Below are positions 54,232-62,094 of a stretch of DNA of 64,000 bases, piece after piece. The position numbers and the translations under genes are program-made. The first letter of the stretch is position 1. Every line of letters begins with the position of its first letter. The notes under the pieces are model-generated. The model saw nothing but the letters and a program-made list of their open reading frames with translations. It had not been told where the DNA came from and ran no database searches. The stretch spans positions 1 to 64,000 of the forward strand of contig CAWFBJ010000002.1 of the NCBI GenBank assembly GCA_963814055.1. The letters run 5' to 3'. This stretch comes from AWTP1-13 sp963814055 (GTDB lineage Bacteria; Pseudomonadota; Alphaproteobacteria; Rhizobiales; Hyphomicrobiaceae).

Positions 54232-54286
54232 CCATTGATGTGTTAGTTTTCGAATCGAACGCAACCAACTGGAAGGAGGTGATCCA

Positions 54287-54364
54287 ATGATCAGTGGGAT
54301 CTCGAAGTCGGCGATGGCGCTGCTCGGTCAAACTGGCGTTGGAGCAACCTCCAGCGAGAGCTGA
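54287..54364 (+). CDS. Possible 25-residue leader or small peptide with an extreme Shine-Dalgarno
   Basis: The codons from ATG 54287 to TGA 54362-54364 encode MISGISKSAMALLGQTGVGA then TSSES. The sequence just before it, aaggaggtgatcc (54273-54285), is complementary over 13 nt to the standard 16S rRNA 3' tail (GGATCACCTCCTT), with the GGAGG core 7 nt from the ATG. That is far beyond a usual ribosome site. The unit lies between two hairpins (54193-54231 and 54440-54472), so it may be its own transcript. No family is recognised. Alternatives are an RNA that sequesters ribosomes or a leader for a downstream gene. Confidence 0.45.
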   Translation: MISGISKSAMALLGQTGVGATSSES

Positions 54365-54439
54365 CAGAGCCGGAGTTCGAAGCGGACTGGGCTTCTAGGA
54401 GCATCCAGTCCCTCTCTGGCCAATCGCCGCCGAGCTCAC

Positions 54440-54472
54440 GGGGGCCGCCTTCTGGCGGCCCCTTTGCTTTTC
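54440..54472 (+). terminator. Strong rho-independent terminator
   Basis: A perfect 9-bp GC-rich stem (ggggccgcc / ggcggcccc) with a ttct loop is followed by tttgctttt. It ends the short unit that starts after the bactofilin hairpin, 76 nt beyond the small ORF stop. Confidence 0.85.
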
Positions 54473-54571
54473 TGTCACGGTGGCTGGGTATCGTTCATGC
54501 AGGTCTGGCTTAACCTTTTGCGACAGAGGATAATCGGGGCTGCGCGGGGCTGCGTCGAGTGAGGGGAAACC

Positions 54572-55717
54572 ATGGTCGGTGCCCGCATTTTTGTTGCGTC
54601 TTGTTTTGTTGTGCTGGGCGTGTCGTTTGTCGCCTCGACGGCATTGCTGATTTACGAATTCGAACGCATCGACTGGCTTACGATGGCCGTGGCGCACAGC
54701 CACTTGTTCTTCTTCTTTCCGGTACTTGGGATACTTGCGCTGTTCGCGTTCTATCTCCCGTCGGTCGTCTTCACTCACCTGTACTGGACACATCTGCCCT
54801 ACGGCAAACTCCGCTTTCTGATCGGTCTCGTGGCGGTGGCCGTTGGCTCCTATGGCTTCGCGCAGTACCTCGACAAACCTCCGCGTGCGATCTGGGAGGT
54901 CTCGCCGGCTGCGCTCGTGGCCGACAAGGGCGCGCCGGGCAGGGTTCCCATCCTCGACGCGCTGAAGGATCTGCGCAAAGAGGCACAGAGCCGTGTCGGC
55001 ATCTCGAACTTCGCGCGCAACTGTGCGCTCGATCCCCTCATGGAGGTGCCCGACGAGTTTTTGAAGGAGCGCTACTGCTTCCCGGCGAAGGCTCGTCTCA
55101 AGGGTGCCGAGTGCTGCCAGGCGCAGAAGCGCTTCGAGCAAAGCGTGACGCGTCTGCAGGCCGATCCTGCACAGCGCTCCCTGTCGGCTGTGTACGACCA
55201 GATATTTCTGCCGCTCAAGGTGTTCTTCGTCCTTGTCGTCGTCGCTATCGGTGCGCTCCTGGCGCTCTGGCGCGACCGCATCGACCAGCTCTACCGGGAC
55301 CTGATGCCGAGGCTGGAGCGCGGCGTCATGATCGGCGCTCTGGCGATGCTGTTCTGGCCTGCCATGGATTACGCCTACCAGCAGACCTCGAACGCACTGT
55401 TCGGCCGCTTCAATCCGGGACTGCAGCTGCGGCTCAGCCTGGTGATCGCGCCGTGGGCCCTGCTGCTGCTGTTCTATTTCCTGCGCCGCTTCGGCAAGCA
55501 GGGCGAGATGGTGGGCCAGATTTCCGGCGTGGTCCTCGCTGCCGTCGCGGTGTTGCGCTACGAACAACTCAACGATTGGGGCGTGCGCCTGCTGGGCGTC
55601 GGCGCCGACCAGTGGATTCTGGCCGCTCTGACCACACTGGCGTTCGGTGGTCTTATCGCCCTTCTCTGGCTGCGTCGTCACAGCAAATATCCCCAGACCC
55701 CGGCAGCCACGGCGTAG
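54572..55717 (+). CDS. Hypothetical polytopic membrane protein
   Basis: This 381-residue inner-membrane protein starts at ATG 54572 after gagggga. It has two or three N-terminal helices (IFVASCFVVLGVSFVASTAL; LFFFFPVLGILALFAFYLPS; LIGLVAVAVGSYGFAQYL) and a soluble loop of about 110 residues with four Cys (NFARNCALDP; ERYCFPAKARLKGAECCQA). A C-terminal group of four or five helices follows (KVFFVLVVVAIGALLALWRD; WILAALTTLAFGGLIALLWL). The Cys loop probably faces the periplasm and may be disulfide-bonded. I do not recognise the family. Confidence 0.7.
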   Translation: MVGARIFVASCFVVLGVSFVASTALLIYEFERIDWLTMAVAHSHLFFFFPVLGILALFAFYLPSVVFTHLYWTHLPYGKLRFLIGLVAVAVGSYGFAQYLDKPPRAIWEVSPAALVADKGAPGRVPILDALKDLRKEAQSRVGISNFARNCALDPLMEVPDEFLKERYCFPAKARLKGAECCQAQKRFEQSVTRLQADPAQRSLSAVYDQIFLPLKVFFVLVVVAIGALLALWRDRIDQLYRDLMPRLERGVMIGALAMLFWPAMDYAYQQTSNALFGRFNPGLQLRLSLVIAPWALLLLFYFLRRFGKQGEMVGQISGVVLAAVAVLRYEQLNDWGVRLLGVGADQWILAALTTLAFGGLIALLWLRRHSKYPQTPAATA

Positions 55718-55828
55718 GGTGATCCAAGCGCCGTCACAAACTCGTCATGTGGGAGCAGGTGCAGTCGGTGCTTGCGATTCAACCCCGAGATAGGGCAATA
55801 GGGCCACGGCAAGGGTCGAGGATCTGCG

Positions 55829-56806
55829 ATGCTCACAGCATACGATGCTGCCGATGGCGTGCTGGTCAAGCGCGAGACGCCGACCGCGGTCAACGGCGGC
55901 ACGGTGTGGATCGACCTGCTGAATCCCACCAAGGATGAAGATCACTTGGTGGAGAACGCGCTAGGGATCGCCGTTCCCACGCGCGAGGAGATGGCAGAGA
56001 TCGAGGCGTCCAGCCGTCTTTATCAGGAAGGCGGCGCGCACTATATGACGGCCCTCGTGCTGCATCAGGCCGATGTGCCCAACGAGCCCGCGACTGCCAC
56101 GCCCATCACGTTCATTCTCTCCGGCCACCGGCTGGTTACGGTTCGATACGCCGAGCCGCGTGCAATCAAGATCTTCCTCAATCGCGCGCTAAAAAAGGAC
56201 GCCGCCTGTATGACCGGCGCGGCGGTGATGGTCGGGTTGCTCGAGGCGATCATCGACCGCGAGGCAGATCGCGTGGAACGCATCCAGGGCGAGGTCGACA
56301 AGCTTTCGCAAACTATCTTTGGCACCAAAGGCGGTGAGCGGACGCGATCGCTGCGATTCGACGTGAACATTCGGGCGATCGGGAACGAGGGCGAACTCAC
56401 CTCGCGCTCACGGGAATCGCTCCTCACCCTCGACCGGCTGCTGACCTACCTCAACCACGTCATGAACGAACGCGGCGACGACAAGGCGCTCAAGGCCCGT
56501 GTCAAAACTGCCAACCGCGACGTGCAATCGCTCGCCGACCACATCGGCTATCTCTCGACCAAGATCACCTTCCTGCTCGACGCCACGCTCGGCATGATCA
56601 ACAACGAGCAGAACTCCATCATCAAGATCTTCTCGGTGCTGGCCGTCGCGTTGATGCCGCCGACGCTGGTCGGCACCATCTACGGCATGAACTTCAAGCA
56701 CATGCCTGAACTCGAATGGTCCTACGGCTACCCGTGGGCAATTGGCTTGATGATTATCTCCGCGCTCCTGCCCTGGCTCTATTTCAAGCGCAAGGGCTGG
56801 CTCTAG
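55829..56806 (+). CDS. corA: CorA-family divalent cation (magnesium) transporter
   Basis: This 325-residue transporter has a large N-terminal cytosolic domain and two C-terminal membrane helices with the selectivity motif YGMNFKHMPEL between them. GTVWIDLLNPTKDEDHLVEN begins the cytosolic domain, and LLEAIIDREADRVERIQGEV then DKLSQTIF covers the long stalk helix. The final sequence KRKGWL is the usual basic end. It forms a pentameric channel for Mg2+ (also Co2+ or Ni2+). ATG 55829 is preceded by ggatctgcg, a weak ribosome site. Confidence 0.93.
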   Translation: MLTAYDAADGVLVKRETPTAVNGGTVWIDLLNPTKDEDHLVENALGIAVPTREEMAEIEASSRLYQEGGAHYMTALVLHQADVPNEPATATPITFILSGHRLVTVRYAEPRAIKIFLNRALKKDAACMTGAAVMVGLLEAIIDREADRVERIQGEVDKLSQTIFGTKGGERTRSLRFDVNIRAIGNEGELTSRSRESLLTLDRLLTYLNHVMNERGDDKALKARVKTANRDVQSLADHIGYLSTKITFLLDATLGMINNEQNSIIKIFSVLAVALMPPTLVGTIYGMNFKHMPELEWSYGYPWAIGLMIISALLPWLYFKRKGWL

Positions 56807-56835
56807 GCCTCGCATTGCACCTTGTGAGGAGAGCC

Positions 56836-58149
56836 TCACGCCACGGCGTGCCAAGCAAACGCAAGGGCGCCGCAGAGAGCCAGTGTCGTCAGCATGCCCC
56901 TGTGCAGCAGGAACATCAGCACGACGGCGACGCCGGAGAGCAGGAAGGCCGGCCAGGATATGGAGGTCAGGTCCGGTGCGTGCAGGCGCAGCGGGCCGGC
57001 AAAGCGCTCGGTAACGGTCGCGAACAGCACGTGCAATGCGAACCAGACCGTGAGGTTCAGGATCACCCCGACCACGGCCGCTGTCACAGCAGCCAGGGCC
57101 GACTTGAGTCGCGGTTCGGCGTTGAGCCGTTCGATGTAGGGCGCTCCGGCAAAGATCCACAGGAAGCAGGGTGCAAAAGTCGCCCACAAAGTGATGACTG
57201 CGCCGAGCACCCCCATCACCCAGGGATTGCCCCCGCCATGCCGGTGGGCGGCGAGAAAGCCGACGAACTCGGTGACCAGGATCAGCGGTCCGGGCGTGGT
57301 CTCGGCAAGACCCAGGCCGTCGAGCATTTCCCCGGCGGCGAGCCAGCGGTGCGTCTCCACGACGTCCTGGGCCATGTAGGCAAGCACAGCATAGGCGCCC
57401 CCGAATGTGACGACGGCGAGCTTGGAGAAGAAGAGCGCGATCTGGGACAGCACGTGCGAGGGTCCGAAGATCGCGGCCAGGATGGCTAGAGGCACGATCC
57501 AGATGGCGAGCCAGGCAACTACGGTCGCGAGCGTCTGTGCGATCGGAACCTTGATTTCTGCGCTCGCAACGCTCGAAGTGGCGGACCTATCGATGCCGCG
57601 TAAGAATCCGATGAGTGCGGCGGCGAGAACGATCAGCGGGAAGGGTATGGCCAGGAAGAAGATCGCGACGAATGCTGCCCCCGCGATCGCCCACTCCACA
57701 TTGTCCTTGAGCGAGCGTCTGGCGATGCGCAAAAGCGCCTCGACCACGATGGCTAGCACGGCCGCCTTGACTCCGACGAACACCGCCTCGACCGGAGCAA
57801 GCCTGCCGAATGCCGCGTACAGCATCGACAGGGCGAGCATGACAAGCGCGCCCGGGATCACAAACAGCAGCCCCGCCGTCAGCCCGCCCTTGAGCCCGTG
57901 CAGCCGCCAACCGACATAGGTGGCGAGCTGCATGGCCTCGGGACCCGGTAGCAACATGCAGAAGTTGAGCGCGTTGAGGTAGCGCCCCTCATCGATCCAT
58001 TTGCGCTCCTCGACCAGTTCGCGGTGCATGAGCGCGATCTGTCCTGCCGGTCCGCCGAAGGACAGGAGGCCGATGCGTGTCCACACCTTGAGGGCTTCGG
58101 TGTAGGTCGGCGCCCGGGCCGTTCCGGCAATCACCGTTTCGTGCTGCAT
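56836..58149 (-). CDS. chrA: Chromate transporter ChrA
   Basis: This 437-residue inner-membrane protein effluxes chromate. It has the two CHR half-domains: SFGGPAGQIALMHRELVEER with FCMLLPGPEAMQLATYVGWR in the first, and VVTFGGAYAVLAYMAQDVVE with LGLAETTPGPLILVTEFVGF in the second. ATG 58149 was chosen because the first motif follows after a short polar N terminus. It begins 11 bp after the ChrB-like gene, so the pair forms a chromate-resistance operon. Confidence 0.93.
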   Translation of the reverse strand: MQHETVIAGTARAPTYTEALKVWTRIGLLSFGGPAGQIALMHRELVEERKWIDEGRYLNALNFCMLLPGPEAMQLATYVGWRLHGLKGGLTAGLLFVIPGALVMLALSMLYAAFGRLAPVEAVFVGVKAAVLAIVVEALLRIARRSLKDNVEWAIAGAAFVAIFFLAIPFPLIVLAAALIGFLRGIDRSATSSVASAEIKVPIAQTLATVVAWLAIWIVPLAILAAIFGPSHVLSQIALFFSKLAVVTFGGAYAVLAYMAQDVVETHRWLAAGEMLDGLGLAETTPGPLILVTEFVGFLAAHRHGGGNPWVMGVLGAVITLWATFAPCFLWIFAGAPYIERLNAEPRLKSALAAVTAAVVGVILNLTVWFALHVLFATVTERFAGPLRLHAPDLTSISWPAFLLSGVAVVLMFLLHRGMLTTLALCGALAFAWHAVA

Positions 58150-58159
58150 GTTGCCCCGC

Positions 58160-58978
58160 TCATGCCGGGCTTTTGGCCGACGGCCAGTTGTGGGTTTCCT
58201 CAGTCGCATCGCGGCACCACCGGTAGAAGGCGTCGTACAGCGCCAGCGCGGCGTCGAGTTGCCGGAGATCGTCCCGGTACATGCGCGAATAGCCGAGGGA
58301 GGCTGCGAGCAGGCCCGCCGCCTCCGGTGCCAGGTCCAATTTTGCGGTATCGGCACCGCGAACGACAGCGGCGAGGCGCACGAGCGGCTTCGATTTCAGC
58401 TCGAACTCGGCAAGCATGGTGTCGAAAGTGCAGGCCTCGCCGCGATGGCTCCAAAATACGCCGTCGATGTCAAATGGTGTGGCATCGAATCGCTCGGCGA
58501 CAGATGGCACCTCGGAAGGGTCGACGAACAGGAACACGGCGCCGGGGTCGATGAAGCGCCTGATCAGCCACGGGCAGGCGATGCGATCGACTTTCGGCCG
58601 GGCGCGGGTCACCCACACGGTACGGTCGTGTTCATCGCGGGGTGGAAGCTTTTCGGTTCGCAGCAGAAGCTGGCCTGCTCCCTTCCACGCTTCGAAGCCG
58701 CCTTCGAGCGTTTGCGCCTCGATACCGTCATGCCGCATCCAGGCGGCAACTCCCTGGCTCAGCTTGAGGCCGCGCTGGCATGTAACGATGACGCTGCGGT
58801 CGCGATAGTCGCCGGCCCAGGCTTTGACAGCGTTGAAGTCGCGCCGGCGCGAGCCCGGAACTAGGCGTGGGTCCTTGGCGTAGTCCTCATCGGTCCGCAC
58901 ATCGACGATGGCGGGTGCTGCGGGCAGACCGATCAAGCGTGACAATTGCTGTACGGTGATTTCAGTCGTCGACGGCAT
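58160..58978 (-). CDS. chrB: Rhodanese-ChrB fusion (chromate resistance protein)
   Basis: This 272-residue protein has an N-terminal rhodanese domain (about 1-105) with PAIVDVRTDEDYAKDPRLVP and the active-site loop CQRGLKLSQG. The C-terminal ChrB domain is about 115-270, with WVTRARPKVDRIACPWLIRR and FIDPGAVFLFVDPSEVPSVA, the signature of chromate-resistance ChrB. The His and Asp residues after (FSHRGEACTFDTMLAEFE-like) may bind metal. Known ChrB proteins sense chromate or control chrA. Here the N-terminal regulator half is replaced by a sulfur-transfer domain, so a detox role is as likely as regulation. Confidence 0.85.
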   Translation of the reverse strand: MPSTTEITVQQLSRLIGLPAAPAIVDVRTDEDYAKDPRLVPGSRRRDFNAVKAWAGDYRDRSVIVTCQRGLKLSQGVAAWMRHDGIEAQTLEGGFEAWKGAGQLLLRTEKLPPRDEHDRTVWVTRARPKVDRIACPWLIRRFIDPGAVFLFVDPSEVPSVAERFDATPFDIDGVFWSHRGEACTFDTMLAEFELKSKPLVRLAAVVRGADTAKLDLAPEAAGLLAASLGYSRMYRDDLRQLDAALALYDAFYRWCRDATEETHNWPSAKSPA

Positions 58979-59193
58979 AAGCGTCCTCCTCGAGATTGAG
59001 GCGAAGGACGCGATGTTTGGGCTGCCGCCTCACGGGGTAATCGCGATCAACCCCTTGCGTGCAGGCTTTCACGCAACCCTGCTGGATGTCAAGGTGCGGC
59101 GAGGCAGGCGCGCGCTCGGTTGCGAGCTTCTTGATCCGATCACGCAGGCCGGGCATCCTGCGCGCACAACAGCGAGAGCGTGAAGGAAACGGC

Positions 59194-59970
59194 ATGGATT
59201 TCGGCATCAAGGGCAAGAAGGCAATCGTTTGTGCGGCATCCAAGGGGCTCGGAAAAGGCTGTGCCGAGGCGCTGGCACGGGAAGGTGTCGACGTCACCAT
59301 ATGCGCGCGTGGGGCCGAAGCGCTCAACGCCACCGCCAAGCAACTGAGCGCCACCGGCGCCAAGGTGACGCCTGTGGTGTGCGATGTGACCACTGAAGAG
59401 GGCCGCAAGGCTTTGCTTGCGGCCTGCCCGAATCCCGACATCCTGATCAACAACGCCGGGGGCCCGCCGCCGGGCGACTTCAAGGGCTTCTCTCTCGACG
59501 ACTGGCGCAAGGCGGTCGAGGGCAACATGATCACCCCGATCGCCCTCATCCACGCTACGGTCTACGGCATGATGGAGCGGGGCTTCGGCCGCATCGTCAA
59601 CATCACGTCGGCTTCGATCAAGCAGCCGATCGCTGCACTGGAGCTTTCGAATGGTGCGCGTCTCGGTCTCACCGGTGCCGTCGCTGTTCTGGCCCGCAAG
59701 GCATCGCGGAGCAATGTCACCATCAACGGCATCCTGCCTGGGCCTTTCGACACGGATCGGCTGCGCGGCACCAGCTTGAAGATGGCGGAAGCGCGCAAGG
59801 TGCCAGTCTCCGTCATCGACGAGGAACGCAAGGCGTCCGTTCCCGCGGGCCGCTTCGGTACCGCAGAGGAATTCGGTGCCGTGGCCGCGTTCCTGTGCTC
59901 CCAGCACGCCGGGTTCATCACTGGACAGAACCTGCTGATCGACGGTGGCGGTTTCCCCGGTTCCCTCTGA
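59194..59970 (+). CDS. SDR family protein with altered catalytic motif
   Basis: This 258-residue protein has the SDR fold. The nucleotide loop reads AASKGLGKGCAEAL instead of TGxxxGIG, then NNAGGPPPGDFKGFSLDDWR. At the usual catalytic site, NITSASIKQPIAALELSNGA then RLG places SNGAR where Tyr-x-x-x-Lys should be. PGPFDTDRL and LIDGGGFPGSL follow. ATG 59194 follows gaaggaaac. This subgroup is known in soil bacteria, often annotated as 3-oxoacyl reductase, but the catalytic residues are not the standard ones. It is not linked to a pathway here. Confidence 0.85.
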   Translation: MDFGIKGKKAIVCAASKGLGKGCAEALAREGVDVTICARGAEALNATAKQLSATGAKVTPVVCDVTTEEGRKALLAACPNPDILINNAGGPPPGDFKGFSLDDWRKAVEGNMITPIALIHATVYGMMERGFGRIVNITSASIKQPIAALELSNGARLGLTGAVAVLARKASRSNVTINGILPGPFDTDRLRGTSLKMAEARKVPVSVIDEERKASVPAGRFGTAEEFGAVAAFLCSQHAGFITGQNLLIDGGGFPGSL

Positions 59971-60406
59971 GAAGCTGATTACTGCCAGTGCATGCCCACG
60001 CTCGCGGTTGCTCCGCCGCGAGGGTGAAGGCCGTTCCGAAGATGGTGTGACGCCATTTGTCGCGTGGCTGGCTCGTCACGCGGCGTGTCGCGCGTTGAAA
60101 GCGCTGACTATTTCATGTGACATTTGAGCCCACCGCGGCAGATGCATGACTTTAGTTCATAATTCCGCATTGACCATCCCTGCCTGAGGGGGTCGTGTGC
60201 GCGTCGCTGGAAGTGGCGCCGGGCCCGAATGCGGCAGCGTCATTGCGGGTTTCCAGTCGTCGGCTTTGGGAACAACTGTACTCGGACAGGCAACCCACAC
60301 TCGTTTGTTGCGTTTTCGGTCTTGCGCGGGGCGCCTCGTTTCCCGTCGTGACCGGTTTGTGTCCTCGGACCCAAGGCTGACGCGTCATGCATAAAGGAGA
60401 AAAATC
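59971..60406. other. Spacer upstream of rlpA
   Basis: About 436 bp lacks a defensible gene on either strand. It must contain the rlpA promoter and its ribosome site (aaaggag, 60393-60399). No repeat or RNA fold was identified. Confidence 0.45.
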
Positions 60407-61105
60407 ATGAGGTTTGTGTTGGTAACGGCGTTGTTTGCCCTGCTGATCGCTGGGGCATCGCTCCCCGCTGCAGCAGCTGGCGCCAGCGATCATATCCGCG
60501 AGAAGGATATTAGGGACCGGTCGGTGGCGTGGTCGGACGACAGCCCCAAGTTCGAGCGCCGGAGGGTAGCGCGAGCCACGACCAGCGACATGGACGAGGA
60601 CTATGAGGCCAGACCGCGGCAACGGTATCAGTCGGAAGACGAGGACCGGCCGCGCACCGCCAAGCGCCGGCAGGCAGGGAAAGCCAAGCACGCAAGGCGG
60701 CATCAGCACTCCGTGCGCCGCACGGCCCGCAAGGTTGCGCATCGCGAGGGTCGCCGGCAACGCCGCGCCGATACGCCGGCTTGGACGAGACGCAGCCTGA
60801 GCGAAACGGGATCCCTCGGCTCCGGACAACGCGGCGTCGCATCGTTCTACTGGCAGCCGCAGCGCGTTGCTTCCGGCGGCTGGTTCAACCCCAACGCGAT
60901 GACCGCAGCTCATCGCACACTGCCCTTCGGCACGCGTGTGCGCGTCACGCATGCCGCAACCGGCCGCTCCGTCGATGTGCGGATCAACGATCGTGGACCC
61001 TACATCGCAGGCCGCATCATCGATCTTTCGAGAGCGGCGGCTGGGGTGATCGGCATGACTGGACAAGGCATCGCCCGGGTGACCGTCAGCATTCTTGGCC
61101 GCTGA
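60407..61105 (+). CDS. rlpA: RlpA-like septal ring lytic transglycosylase
   Basis: This 232-residue secreted protein starts at ATG 60407 after aaaggag. The signal peptide is FALLIAGASLPAAAA. A basic, disordered linker (about 30-140; AKRRQAGKAKHARRHQHSVR) precedes the double-psi beta-barrel domain. That domain reads GVASFYWQPQRVASGGWFNP then NAMTAAHRTLPFGTRVRVTH, and VRINDRGPYIAGRIIDLSRA, with the catalytic-type His and Asp. RlpA cleaves denuded glycan strands at the septum. It lacks a SPOR domain and a lipobox Cys, so it belongs to the simpler alphaproteobacterial type. A strong terminator follows. Confidence 0.9.
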   Translation: MRFVLVTALFALLIAGASLPAAAAGASDHIREKDIRDRSVAWSDDSPKFERRRVARATTSDMDEDYEARPRQRYQSEDEDRPRTAKRRQAGKAKHARRHQHSVRRTARKVAHREGRRQRRADTPAWTRRSLSETGSLGSGQRGVASFYWQPQRVASGGWFNPNAMTAAHRTLPFGTRVRVTHAATGRSVDVRINDRGPYIAGRIIDLSRAAAGVIGMTGQGIARVTVSILGR

Positions 61106-61126
61106 GGCGTTTGCATTGCCGGAATG

Positions 61127-61163
61127 AAAACGGCGGACGCTGATGCGTCCGCCGTTTTTCTTT
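61127..61163 (+). terminator. Rho-independent terminator after rlpA
   Basis: Near-perfect stem aaaacggcggacgc / gcgtccgccgttttt with loop tgat, followed by ctttt. It lies 21 nt beyond the rlpA stop and could also serve the convergent gene on the other strand. Confidence 0.92.
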
Positions 61164-61211
61164 TCACGATTCCTGACCTGTGGGCGTGTCCGCCTGCGAG
61201 CTGGTTCCGGA

Positions 61212-61946
61212 TCAGCCCCTGTCTTGGATCAGCCGCTCCATGATGTGGATCTTGGCCTCGGGCCGCCAAACGTTCTTGAAAGTATGCTGCTGACTGCCGC
61301 CACCCGGCACGTCGAATTTCACTTCGATGTCGCCGGTGCCGAGGCCGAGAAACTTCAGGCCAAGCACCGTGTGCACGATGATGTCGTCGCTGCGTTTGGT
61401 TACTTGAAAATTGAGCGGCCGGTAGCTCTCGGTCTGGCCGGTCAGAGGTGAACGCCAGCCGACCTCACCTGGATTGACGAAGCCGTACGTGAAACGCGAG
61501 TGAATGAAGGTGATGTACACCCAGAGAATGAACGAGACGGCGAACACGACCACGTAATAGGCGAGGTTCATGTGCACCTTCACCAGCGTGACGAGGTCCC
61601 AGACGAAGGTCCATCCTATGACCATATGGACCACCAGTCCGACGACGGCGAGAGAGAGGATCATGATGATGGCGTAAATGCCGCGCGCCCTGAGATGCGT
61701 GAATATCAAGGTGCCGAACATGATGGCCAGGAAGCCGATCCCGAGCCAGGGACTGGAGTGGATCTTGAGGGGCTTGTCGCCGATCTGAATGCTTTCGCCA
61801 AACAGCGCCGTCATCATCATGCACACGAGAGCCGCAAACCAGATGGCCCACCAGTAGACCATGTCGGAATACTCGTAGATGCGTATGGATTTGCGGCCAC
61901 CCGATGCAGCGCTCGGCTGCGATTGGGCGTTGGCGGCTTGCGTCAT
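61212..61946 (-). CDS. Hypothetical four-helix membrane protein with soluble C-terminal domain
   Basis: This 244-residue protein starts with a polar N terminus (MTQAANAQSQPSAASGGR). Four helices follow (MVYWWAIWFAALVCMMMTAL; LGIGFLAIMFGTLIFTHL; IYAIIMILSLAVVGLVVHMV; YYVVVFAVSFILWVYITFIH). A cytosolic domain of about 90 residues follows, with RPLNFQVTKRSDDIIVHTVL, DIEVKFDVPGGGSQQHTFKN, and VWRPEAKIHIMERLI. The domain has beta-strands like a small PH-type module. I do not recognise the family. It is convergent with rlpA. Confidence 0.7.
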   Translation of the reverse strand: MTQAANAQSQPSAASGGRKSIRIYEYSDMVYWWAIWFAALVCMMMTALFGESIQIGDKPLKIHSSPWLGIGFLAIMFGTLIFTHLRARGIYAIIMILSLAVVGLVVHMVIGWTFVWDLVTLVKVHMNLAYYVVVFAVSFILWVYITFIHSRFTYGFVNPGEVGWRSPLTGQTESYRPLNFQVTKRSDDIIVHTVLGLKFLGLGTGDIEVKFDVPGGGSQQHTFKNVWRPEAKIHIMERLIQDRG

Positions 61947-62094
61947 TGCATCTCTCCCCCATCAACGCACCGCAACAGGCGGTCAAGGCCGATCCACATG
62001 CGGGAACGTAGCCTTAGCTGTCAATAGTCTGGGTGGTTTGGGCAAGTTCCCGCGGCAAGGCCACCAAGGCGCGTGTCCTGGCAGGCTGTGTTAT

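Noticed and set aside
54273..54285. Fragment of a 16S rRNA gene
   Set aside because: The 13-mer is the complement of the 16S tail, not the tail itself, and no other rRNA sequence follows on either strand. A ribosome site is the better reading.
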